Counted from the stretch's first letter, positions 1-4,975 are shown. The stretch: 5,575 nt of DNA from an uncultured bacterium (GCA_903896775.1 CAITZE010000347.1:1-5575); one strand, 5' to 3'. Program-made: numbers and translations. The notes: generated by a model from the letters alone, not told the origin.

Positions 1-331
1 AGGAGCCGAGATTGGTATCGATCACGGCCTGCCATTGGTCCTGATCCATTTTATGGATCGTGCCGTCGCGGGTGATGCCGGCGTTATTGACCAGGATGTC
101 GACGGGGCCCAAATCTTTCACGATTTGCGCGACCGCCTTTTGGCAGGCGTCAAACTTGCTGACGTCGAACTTGTAAACCGGAATGCCGGTGACTTCGGTG
201 AAGGCCTTGGCCGCTTCGTCGTTGCCGCTGTAGTTGGCGGCGACTTTGTAGCCGGCGTTCTTCAGCGCGATGGAAATATCCTTGCCGATGCCGCGTGTTC
301 CCCCGGTCACCAGTGCTACCCGTGCAGTCAT
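1..331 (-). CDS. phaB: Acetoacetyl-CoA reductase PhaB, N-terminal part (gene runs off the left edge)
   Basis: PhaB is a cytoplasmic, usually NADPH-dependent, short-chain dehydrogenase that reduces acetoacetyl-CoA to (R)-3-hydroxybutyryl-CoA, the monomer for PHB synthesis. The 110 visible residues begin MTARVALVTGGTRGIG, with the Rossmann glycine motif TGGTRGIG at residues 9-16. The family motif NNAGITRD is at 82-89, followed by a stretch ending IDTNLGS typical of PhaB/FabG proteins. The catalytic Ser-Tyr-Lys residues lie beyond the window. The ATG at 331 is preferred over an in-frame ATG at 337, because AAGGGG sits 6 nt before 331 but directly abuts 337. FabG is the main alternative; the ITRDG...HKM stretch and the PHA neighbourhood favour PhaB. 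It is on the same strand as phaA, but a divergent efflux gene separates the two, so it probably has its own promoter. Confidence 0.9.
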   Translation of the reverse strand, partial: MTARVALVTGGTRGIGKDISIALKNAGYKVAANYSGNDEAAKAFTEVTGIPVYKFDVSKFDACQKAVAQIVKDLGPVDILVNNAGITRDGTIHKMDQDQWQAVIDTNLGS

Positions 332-337
332 TGTCAT

Positions 338-343
338 CCCCTT
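338..343 (-). promoter_or_regulatory. Ribosome binding site of phaB
   Basis: On the minus strand AAGGGG lies 6 nt before the ATG at 331. It is too close to the alternative ATG at 337 to serve it, so it decides the start. Confidence 0.6.
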
Positions 344-380
344 CTAAGTTCGATCAAAAATCATCGCGTGCGTGGTCCGC

Positions 381-408
381 ATCATAGAGCGGAGTCGTCC
401 CGCAGCAA
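381..408 (-). promoter_or_regulatory. Candidate sigma-70 promoter for phaB
   Basis: Read on the minus strand, TTGCTG (403-408) and TATGAT (381-386) are separated by 16 nt. The -10 matches TATAAT at 5 of 6 positions; the -35 is weaker. Transcription would start near 375, giving an untranslated leader of roughly 40 nt. The -35 lies in the 8-mer CGCAGCAA (plus strand, 401-408), which also occurs in the dyad upstream of phaA. This hints at shared PhaR control but gives only half a site. The call is by consensus matching alone. Confidence 0.35.
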
Positions 409-496
409 GCCAGGTAAGCATGACAAAAGAGCAAGCGTTACCGGCATTTATGCTGCAGCTGCTCACGCGAGCGACAACAATGTTACGACCACGATC

Positions 497-532
497 CGCC
501 TCAGTGCGATTGACAGTCTCGCCCCTGAGGCG
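497..532. repeat. 8-bp perfect inverted repeat enclosing a -35 box
   Basis: CGCCTCAG (497-504) and CTGAGGCG (525-532) are exact reverse complements with a 20-nt gap. The gap holds the TTGACA of the plus-strand promoter candidate. The repeat could be two half-sites for a regulator bracketing the -35, or a cruciform; no transcript would start upstream of it if the promoter call is right. Confidence 0.4.
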
Positions 533-538
533 TACCAC
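510..538 (+). promoter_or_regulatory. Candidate sigma-70 promoter for the small ORF and MATE gene
   Basis: A perfect TTGACA (510-515) is followed after 17 nt by TACCAC (533-538), a poor -10 that keeps T1, A2 and A5 of the consensus. Transcription would begin near 545, about 47 nt before the small ORF and 213 nt before the MATE start. The weak -10 could mean activator dependence. No other plus-strand candidate as good was seen between phaB and the MATE gene. Confidence 0.4.
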
Positions 539-547
539 CCGGCACCC

Positions 548-565
548 GGGTCAAATGGATGACCC
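548..565. promoter_or_regulatory. Inverted repeat GGGTCA-N6-TGACCC, possible operator or 5' hairpin
   Basis: GGGTCA (548-553) and TGACCC (560-565) are perfect 6-bp arms around 6 nt. The site falls just downstream of the predicted transcription start and ends 10 nt before a strong Shine-Dalgarno. It could be a repressor site (dimeric HTH protein) or an RNA hairpin at the mRNA 5' end. Which regulator would bind cannot be told from the window. Confidence 0.4.
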
Positions 566-575
566 TGCGAATCAT

Positions 576-583
576 AAGGAGGG
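576..583 (+). promoter_or_regulatory. Very strong Shine-Dalgarno for a small ORF
   Basis: AAGGAGGG is nearly a full anti-SD match and lies 8 nt before the ATG at 592. It is the strongest ribosome binding site in the window, much stronger than that of the MATE gene. Confidence 0.6.
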
Positions 584-591
584 CTGCGAAT

Positions 592-687
592 ATGACGAAC
601 AAATGCGCATTTAACGCTGCCCTTACGCGAGTGCTTGAAAGCGCGCGCCGACCTTTCCGTAGCCTGTCGCTTCAAAGCATCACCTGA
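592..687 (+). CDS. Small ORF (31 aa) upstream of the efflux gene; leader peptide or small protein
   Basis: The frame runs from ATG 592 to TGA 685-687 and encodes 31 residues, beginning MTNKCAFNAALTRVLESARR and ending LQSIT. It has no recognised domain. The first 20 residues could form a short amphipathic helix with a basic patch (RR at 19-20, R at 23); there is no membrane segment or signal peptide. The main support is the AAGGAGGG ribosome binding site with 8-nt spacing and the ATG start. It ends 70 nt before the MATE start in a stretch otherwise without a gene, so a translated leader controlling the efflux gene is possible. A small independent protein, or a chance ORF behind a purine-rich sequence, are the alternatives. 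Confidence 0.45.
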   Translation: MTNKCAFNAALTRVLESARRPFRSLSLQSIT

Positions 688-692
688 TCCAC

Positions 693-714
693 GCGGTCTT
701 TCTTGGAAAACCGC
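693..714 (+). other. Imperfect hairpin between the small ORF and the MATE gene
   Basis: GCGGTCTTTC (693-702) can fold on GGAAAACCGC (705-714) with a 2-nt centre. The outer five base pairs are perfect; inside there is one C·A mismatch and one G·U. No T-tract follows, so it is not an intrinsic terminator. It could take part in leader control together with translation of the small ORF. Confidence 0.25.
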
Positions 715-757
715 CCGGCTCAGAAGCCCCTGCGGACCCGATAAGAAAGACTTCGCG

Positions 758-2113
758 ATGTTAGCTCCTCTCTTCTCCCCTCACTTCGGCCCCGAGCTGC
801 GCGCGACCTTCCGGCTCGCAGCACCCTTGGCGCTCACCCAACTGGCTCAGATCGGTATGGGTCTGACCGACACCGTCATGCTTGGCGGCCTGGGTCGCGA
901 CGCTTTGGCAGCCGGCGGCCTCGGCTCCGCCATGTTCTTCACGCTGGTCGTCGTGTTGCAGGGCCTTGTCATGAGCGTGAGCATTCTGGTGGCTCATGCG
1001 CGAGGTGCGGGCGATACCGGCAAAATCCCAGCACTGCTGCGTGGCGGTTTTGTTCTAGCAACGCTGGCAGCCGCGCCGCTCATGCTGCTGTTGTGGAAGG
1101 CCGAGCCGCTGTTGCTGCTTGTCGGTGAACCGCCGCGTCTGGCTCACGATGTCATGGGTTATGTACAAATCCTATTGTTCGCGACACCGGCTTCGATGTG
1201 GCTCGCGGTGCAGCGGTCTTATCTTTCTGCAGTGGGAAAGACGCGACTTGTGATGGTTGTGGCCATCGTCGCGCTGTTCGTCAACGGGCTCCTGAACTAC
1301 GTCCTGATTCACGGTAAGTTCGGTCTGCCGGAAATGGGTTACCTCGGCTCGGCCACAGCTTCATTGATCGCCATATGGGGCATGATGGCGGCGACAACCG
1401 CTGGCATGCGGCGCGTTTACGTGACGCGGGAGGCGCAGCCGATCCAATGGCATGTCGTACGTGAACTGGCGGTGTTGGGCTGGCCTATCGCCGTGACCAC
1501 CGGCGTGGAGATCGTCTTCTTTCTGGTAGGCGCTTTGATGATGGGCGTGCTGGGCGCGACATCTGTGGCCGCACACCAGGTAGCCATCAACGTCGCTTCG
1601 ACCACGTTCATGGTGGTCTTAGCTATTGGTCAGGCCGCCAACGTGCGCGTCGGCTTTCATATGGGCGCTGCAGATCCTCTTGCCGCACAGCGCGCAGCCT
1701 CGGCTGCGTTTCTGTTGGGCGTCGGATTTATGGCCATCTCGGCCGCAACGATCTTGGCATTGCCATACCAGATCGCACTGCTATTCAACCTTGACCCCAA
1801 CGACGCCTCCGATGCCGAGGTGATTGCTTTGGTTGTGCGGCTTTTGGCAATCTGCGCGTTTTTCCAGGTCTTCGACGGCGCGCAGACGATTGCCGCCGGT
1901 GCGTTACGTGGACTTAAAGATACGCGCAGGCCGGCATTGCTCGCAGGCCTTAGCTATTGGGCCGTGGGATTTCCGATTGCCTGGGCCCTCGGCTTTCCAA
2001 TCGGTTGGGGCCCCACCGGCGTGTGGTGGGGCCTCGCCATTGGTTTAGCCGTGGCTGCTGTGCTGCTGAACGTACGGCTCTGGCGTTTTAGCGCGAGATT
2101 GGTGCGCGCTTAA
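758..2113 (+). CDS. MATE-family (NorM-like) multidrug efflux transporter
   Basis: This inner-membrane antiporter would export cationic drugs or metabolites using a Na+ or H+ gradient. At 451 aa it has the usual MATE length, and its hydrophobic segments fit the 12-helix, two-bundle fold. Family signatures are LTDTVMLGGLG near 37-46, GATSVAAHQVAIN at 266-278 and FFQVFDGAQTIAAGALRG at 368-385. Acidic residues D38, E251 and D373 lie where NorM of Vibrio cholerae has D36, E255 and D371, by motif alignment from memory. The ATG at 758 is chosen because the protein then begins like other family members; a purine-rich AAGAAAGA ends 7 nt before it. A TTG at 635 would add 41 residues without membrane character. 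The gene is divergent from phaB and convergent with phaA. Substrate unknown. Confidence 0.9.
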   Translation: MLAPLFSPHFGPELRATFRLAAPLALTQLAQIGMGLTDTVMLGGLGRDALAAGGLGSAMFFTLVVVLQGLVMSVSILVAHARGAGDTGKIPALLRGGFVLATLAAAPLMLLLWKAEPLLLLVGEPPRLAHDVMGYVQILLFATPASMWLAVQRSYLSAVGKTRLVMVVAIVALFVNGLLNYVLIHGKFGLPEMGYLGSATASLIAIWGMMAATTAGMRRVYVTREAQPIQWHVVRELAVLGWPIAVTTGVEIVFFLVGALMMGVLGATSVAAHQVAINVASTTFMVVLAIGQAANVRVGFHMGAADPLAAQRAASAAFLLGVGFMAISAATILALPYQIALLFNLDPNDASDAEVIALVVRLLAICAFFQVFDGAQTIAAGALRGLKDTRRPALLAGLSYWAVGFPIAWALGFPIGWGPTGVWWGLAIGLAVAAVLLNVRLWRFSARLVRA

Positions 2114-2160
2114 ACGCGCTCCACGCAGCTTATTTTTCGGCGCGTTATACACGCCTATTT

Positions 2161-2197
2161 ATGTGCGCTGAGTTCGCTAAGCTCTCTCAACGCACAT
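2161..2197 (-). terminator. Stem-loop at the phaA 3' end, possible (bidirectional) terminator
   Basis: ATGTGCG (2161-2167) pairs with CGCACAT (2191-2197), and TGAG (2169-2172) with CTCA (2186-2189). In the minus-strand RNA the intervening position forms a G·U pair, giving a continuous 12-bp stem with a 13-nt loop that contains the phaA stop codon. In the plus-strand RNA that position is a C·A mismatch. No U-tract follows on either strand, so intrinsic termination is uncertain; it could protect the 3' end or slow polymerase between the convergent genes. Confidence 0.35.
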
Positions 2198-3352
2198 CGC
2201 AATACCCATGCCGCCGCCGATGCACAAAGTGGCGAGGCCTTTTTTGCCGCCGGTCTTTTGCAGCTCGTGCAACAGCGTCACCAGCACGCGCGCGCCCGAA
2301 GCGCCGATGGGATGACCCAGCGCAATCGCGCCGCCGTTGACATTCACCTTGGCGGGATCGAAGCCGAGATCGTTGCAGACCGCGAGCGCTTGCGCGGCAA
2401 ACGCTTCGTTGGCTTCGATGAGATCGAGGTCGGCCACGCTCCAGCCGGCTTTCTTGAGAGCGAGACGCGACGCCGGAATTGGGCCTGTGCCCATGATGGC
2501 GGGATCGACACCAGCCTGAGCCCACGACACGATACGCGCGAGCGGCTTCAGACCGCGCTTCTTGGCTTCTTCGGCCGACATCACTGTCACCGCCGCTGCG
2601 CCATCGTTGAGACCCGACGCGTTGCCGGCCGTAACTGTGCCGTCTTTTGAAAATGCCGGCTTCAATTTTGACAGTGCATCCGCCGTCGTGCCGGCGCGCG
2701 GATATTCGTCGGTATCGAAAGCTTTCTGTTCGCGCTTCACGGTGATCATCACCGGCACGATTTCATCTTTGAACTTGCCGGCTTTGATGGCGGCTTCGGC
2801 TTTGGCTTGGCTTGCGGCAGCGAACTCATCTTGCGCCCCGCGTGTCAGCTGCCATTTCTGCGCGATGTTCTCGGCGGTCGTACCCATGTGATAGCCGTTG
2901 AAGGCATCCCACAGTCCGTCCTTGATCATGGTGTCGATCATGCTGACGTCGCCCATCTTGGTGCCGTTGCGCATGTGAATGGCGTGCGGCGAAAGGCTCA
3001 TGCTTTCTTGGCCCCCCGCGACAACGATCGTTGAATCGCCAGCCGCGATGCTCATAGCGCCAAGCGCTACCGCTTTCAGGCCCGAACCGCAGACTTGGTT
3101 GATGGTCATGGCGGAAACTTCCTTAGGCACGCCTGCCTTGATGGATGCCTGACGCGCCGGGTTCTGACCGAGCGCTGCGGTGAGCACGTTGCCCATGATG
3201 ACTTCCGAAATATCCTCGGCGTTCACCTGCGCGCGCTTCAAGGCTTCGGCGATGACGACTTGACCCAGTTCGACGGCGCTGGTGTTGCCGAGTGAACCGG
3301 TGAAAGCGCCAATGGGTGTGCGCACGGCGGAGGTGATGACGATGTCGGTCAT
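2177..3352 (-). CDS. phaA: Acetyl-CoA acetyltransferase (beta-ketothiolase) PhaA
   Basis: This cytoplasmic, biosynthetic thiolase condenses two acetyl-CoA into acetoacetyl-CoA, the first step of PHB synthesis. Its 391 aa is the standard length. The acylated cysteine is C88 in NQVCGSGLKAV, H347 lies in GGAIALGHPIGASGAR, and C377 lies in CIGGGMG near the C-terminus. These sit one residue before C89, H348 and C378 of the Zoogloea enzyme. NEAFA at 315-319 and YHMG at 154-157 are also conserved, so all catalytic residues are present. The ATG at 3352 is supported by GGAG 8 nt upstream and by the canonical start MTDIVITSAVRTPIG. The 118-bp gap to the synthase gene contains a TGC-rich dyad, suggesting a separate promoter under PhaR. 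A degradative thiolase role cannot be excluded, but the context favours PHB. Confidence 0.95.
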   Translation of the reverse strand: MTDIVITSAVRTPIGAFTGSLGNTSAVELGQVVIAEALKRAQVNAEDISEVIMGNVLTAALGQNPARQASIKAGVPKEVSAMTINQVCGSGLKAVALGAMSIAAGDSTIVVAGGQESMSLSPHAIHMRNGTKMGDVSMIDTMIKDGLWDAFNGYHMGTTAENIAQKWQLTRGAQDEFAAASQAKAEAAIKAGKFKDEIVPVMITVKREQKAFDTDEYPRAGTTADALSKLKPAFSKDGTVTAGNASGLNDGAAAVTVMSAEEAKKRGLKPLARIVSWAQAGVDPAIMGTGPIPASRLALKKAGWSVADLDLIEANEAFAAQALAVCNDLGFDPAKVNVNGGAIALGHPIGASGARVLVTLLHELQKTGGKKGLATLCIGGGMGIAMCVERA

Positions 3353-3360
3353 GAAAAACG

Positions 3361-3364
3361 CTCC
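3361..3364 (-). promoter_or_regulatory. Ribosome binding site of phaA
   Basis: GGAG on the minus strand lies 8 nt before the ATG at 3352, an ideal spacing that fixes the start. Confidence 0.6.
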
Positions 3365-3440
3365 AGATATGTAAGAGGATGAGAGAGGTACCTGATAAGT
3401 AGCCCTTGTAAGACCCCACTGCCAGGGCGGGCAAGGTGAT

Positions 3441-3458
3441 TATTGCAGCGCAGCAATA
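3441..3458. promoter_or_regulatory. TGC-rich dyad upstream of phaA, candidate PhaR operator
   Basis: TATTGC (3441-3446) and GCAATA (3453-3458) are perfect arms around AGCGCA. The site contains TGC-AGC-GCA, the same TGC-N3-GCA core as the palindrome at the phaR promoter. It also matches the CTGC-N3-GMAG element reported for Rhodobacter PhaR at 7 of 8 positions (from memory). It lies about 90 bp upstream of the phaA start and 12 nt past the synthase stop codon. The A/T-rich outer arms and lack of a following U-tract argue against an intrinsic terminator. No convincing -35/-10 pair for phaA was found near it. Confidence 0.5.
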
Positions 3459-3470
3459 TATTACGCATCC

Positions 3471-4766
3471 TCAAGGGCTTGGCGGCTTTTTAAGCCAAGC
3501 CAGCAACGGCTGATAAACACGGGCCGGCGCGCCACCCCCAGCCACCATGCCGATATGCCCAAAATCGACGCTGACGGCTTTTGCGCCAGGAATCCCTTCG
3601 GCCAAAGCCTTGGCGGAGTCCGGCGGGACGATGCGGTCGTGGGTGGGAATATAAGCCAGTGTCGGACAGGAGATGCGGCTGGGGTCAATGTCCACATCGC
3701 CGACTTTCCACCCGCCTTCGGCGGGAGCATTCCGCCCATACCATTTGAAAAACACTTCTTCGGCGACCGGACCAGCTAGAGGAATGCCATCGTTGAGCCA
3801 ATCCTCCAGTTCCACAAACCGCCGTGCATGTTCGGAGCTCGGATCAACGTCGGCAAAGCCGCGGAATTTACGGCCCACCAGAGTTGGATCGAGCGAAGCG
3901 AACAAAGCTTGCAGCATATCGATCGATGCCACGCCTTCCGCCTTGAGCATGACTTCAAGCACAGGGCGCGACATCTCCAGCAGAACCCGCGACGCTTCGG
4001 TGCCGGTGTGAAAGTCCCACGGCGCGGCAAGCAGCGCGAGAGCCGAGACCAGATCTGGACGCAACACCGCCGGCGCGATGGCCAGGGTGCCGCCAAGGCA
4101 GTAACCGACCACACGCGGCGTTTGGCCAGTGCGCGATTTGATCTCTTCCAGCGCAGGAATCAAAACGCCGTCGATATAGTCCTCGACTGTGAATTGACGC
4201 TCGGCATCGCCGGGAGCGCCCCAATCCAACAGAAAAGTGCGCAAGCCTGAAGCCGCAGAAGACCTCAGTAAACTGCGGTCTTCTGCGAGGTCGAGGATAT
4301 AGGCGCGATTGACCAACGACGGGACGAACAGCACCGGCGACGCTTTTTCGGGGCCGCCGTAATCGAGAATCTCCGCGACGCCGCGACGCCATACGGAAGG
4401 TGGCGCTTTTAGACTGCGGCGATACGGATGCGCCTGATAGGCGCGGATGCCGCGCACAAAATCTTCCATACGCGCACCAGCTTGATGCGTGATGGCGTGA
4501 ATGAAAGGCGCTGGTTCGAGAACGTCATTCCACGCCGGGAACGAGCTTTCAGGGTGTTGTTGGTTTTGTCCGGCTGCTTCCGCGAGCAGCGCGCGCAGCG
4601 GGCTTAGCAGGCTTTGCGGCAGACCCGGCTGATTCGAGAACGGCCATGCGCTTTTCGAGGACATCAAGCCGGCGAAGGACATCTGCAAGATCCACCCCTC
4701 CAGCGCCATGTGCAGGCCCAGAGGACGCGGACCCTGACGTAGTGGAGGATTTGGAACTGCCGTCAT
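3471..4766 (-). CDS. phaC: PHA-synthase-like alpha/beta hydrolase, class III-like PhaC
   Basis: The product (431 aa) should polymerise (R)-3-hydroxyacyl-CoA at the granule surface. An N-terminal region of about 75 residues precedes the alpha/beta-hydrolase core. The core contains a PhaC-type stretch FVPSLVNRAYILDL (147-160) and LLDWGAP (179-185). The nucleophile elbow is GYCLGG with C223; D377 lies in THDRIVPP and H404 in GHIGMV. Spacings of 154 (C-D) and 27 (D-H) are close to class III synthases (C149, D302, H331 in Allochromatium) and shorter than class I. The protein is longer than class III PhaC (about 355 aa) and shorter than class I (about 590). An ATG at 4766 is the earliest possible; an in-frame TGA lies at 4812-4814. 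It has no Shine-Dalgarno, and the first 72 codons overlap the upstream PhaE-like gene in another frame. An uncharacterised hydrolase related to PhaC is the alternative. Confidence 0.8.
   Translation of the reverse strand: MTAVPNPPLRQGPRPLGLHMALEGWILQMSFAGLMSSKSAWPFSNQPGLPQSLLSPLRALLAEAAGQNQQHPESSFPAWNDVLEPAPFIHAITHQAGARMEDFVRGIRAYQAHPYRRSLKAPPSVWRRGVAEILDYGGPEKASPVLFVPSLVNRAYILDLAEDRSLLRSSAASGLRTFLLDWGAPGDAERQFTVEDYIDGVLIPALEEIKSRTGQTPRVVGYCLGGTLAIAPAVLRPDLVSALALLAAPWDFHTGTEASRVLLEMSRPVLEVMLKAEGVASIDMLQALFASLDPTLVGRKFRGFADVDPSSEHARRFVELEDWLNDGIPLAGPVAEEVFFKWYGRNAPAEGGWKVGDVDIDPSRISCPTLAYIPTHDRIVPPDSAKALAEGIPGAKAVSVDFGHIGMVAGGGAPARVYQPLLAWLKKPPSP
4254..4287. repeat. 34-bp near-perfect palindrome inside phaC
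   Basis: CGCAGAAGACC (4254-4264) is the exact reverse complement of GGTCTTCTGCG (4277-4287). The space between continues the symmetry: CAGT (4266-4269) and ACTG (4272-4275) around a central AA, with a single mismatch at 4265/4276. Thus 15 of 16 pairs match. It encodes residues 161-171 of the synthase (AEDRSLLRSSA) using TTA, AGG, AGT and TCT codons, which look uncommon for this GC-rich gene. It could form a cruciform in DNA or a stable hairpin in the mRNA. Confidence 0.7.
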
Positions 4767-4962
4767 GAGCGGGCGCCGGGGAAGGTTGAGAGGGTTGAGC
4801 CGTATTCTGCATCATCGAGGCCGCCATTTGCGACCATGCCGCAGCAGCGCCCGTAAGTTGTCCCGGGTCCCGGGCCAGTTTGGCGACCTGATCCTGCCAC
4901 AGATCCAGATAGCGCTTGGCGAGGGCATCGTAGTCGGCAGAGGGGGGCGGTTTTTCAGTCAT
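4549..4962 (-). CDS. Small PhaE-like coiled-coil protein (137 aa), overlaps phaC
   Basis: Probably an accessory subunit or granule-associated partner of the synthase. The N-terminus (residues 10-33, through YLDLWQDQVAKLARDPG) is a helical, tryptophan-containing segment as in PhaE/PhaM-type proteins. A helix with AAWSQMAASMMQ follows at 41-52, then a Pro/Ser/Ala-rich linker (54-88). A predicted coiled coil, VDLADVLRRLDVLEKRMAVLE, spans 90-110, and a basic Ala/Pro/Lys tail (112-137) resembles the PHA- or DNA-contacting tails of phasin-like proteins. True class III PhaE is about 350 aa, so this would be a minimal form; PhaM-like or phasin-like protein are alternatives. ATG 4962 is chosen because the recognisable sequence begins there; a TTG at 5049 would lie inside the phaR operator. 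There is no clear Shine-Dalgarno. The last 72 codons overlap phaC in another frame. Confidence 0.7.
   Translation of the reverse strand: MTEKPPPSADYDALAKRYLDLWQDQVAKLARDPGQLTGAAAAWSQMAASMMQNTAQPSQPSPAPAHDGSSKSSTTSGSASSGPAHGAGGVDLADVLRRLDVLEKRMAVLESAGSAAKPAKPAARAARGSSRTKPTTP
4695..4701 (-). promoter_or_regulatory. Internal Shine-Dalgarno-like GGAGGGG in phaC
   Basis: On the minus strand GGAGGGG overlaps phaC codons 22-24. It lies 6 nt before an in-frame TTG (codon 27, 4688) and 12 nt before an in-frame ATG (codon 29, 4682). It might start a shorter synthase. Against this, residues 11-20 (QGPRPLGLHM) upstream look like conserved protein. The same bases encode GG and the start of the coiled coil in the PhaE-like frame, so the match may be coincidental. 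Confidence 0.25.
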
Positions 4963-4969
4963 GGGCGGA

Positions 4970-4975
4970 ACTATA
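4970..4975 (-). promoter_or_regulatory. Possible -10 box placing transcription at the PhaE-like ATG
   Basis: TATAGT on the minus strand (5 of 6 to TATAAT) ends 7 nt before the ATG at 4962. If used, the transcript would be leaderless, which would fit the missing Shine-Dalgarno. The -35 is poor: TTCAAA at a 19-nt spacing. An upstream promoter near the phaR palindrome is an alternative. Confidence 0.2.

Noticed and set aside
451..462. TGCTGCAGCTGC upstream of phaB as a PhaR site
   Set aside because: It is TGC-rich but lacks the TGC-N3-GCA arrangement seen at the other two sites and lies upstream of the best phaB promoter candidate.
35..562. Open frame of 175 codons on the plus strand opposite phaB
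   Set aside because: It is antisense to a clear short-chain dehydrogenase, and its product shows no domain or sensible composition after the overlap. It is a shadow of phaB codon structure.
635..757. N-terminal extension of the MATE protein from a TTG at 635
   Set aside because: The extra 41 residues are unlike a MATE N-terminus, and the frame overlaps the small ORF. The ATG at 758 gives the family's normal length.
2113..2146. Inverted repeat AACGCGC/GCGCGTT just after the MATE stop as a terminator
   Set aside because: The arms are only 7 bp with a 20-nt loop, and no T-run follows the second arm.
2258..2650. Open frames on the plus strand opposite phaA
   Set aside because: They are antisense to conserved thiolase codons, have Arg/His-rich products without domains and no ribosome binding site.
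3441..3458. The dyad after the synthase stop as an intrinsic terminator
   Set aside because: Stem is short and A/T-rich at its base, with a 6-nt centre and no U-tract. The shared TGC-N3-GCA core suits an operator better.
3828..4392. Open frames on both strands inside the synthase gene
   Set aside because: They are shadow frames of the hydrolase core. Their products are rich in Arg, His and Cys, without recognisable motifs.
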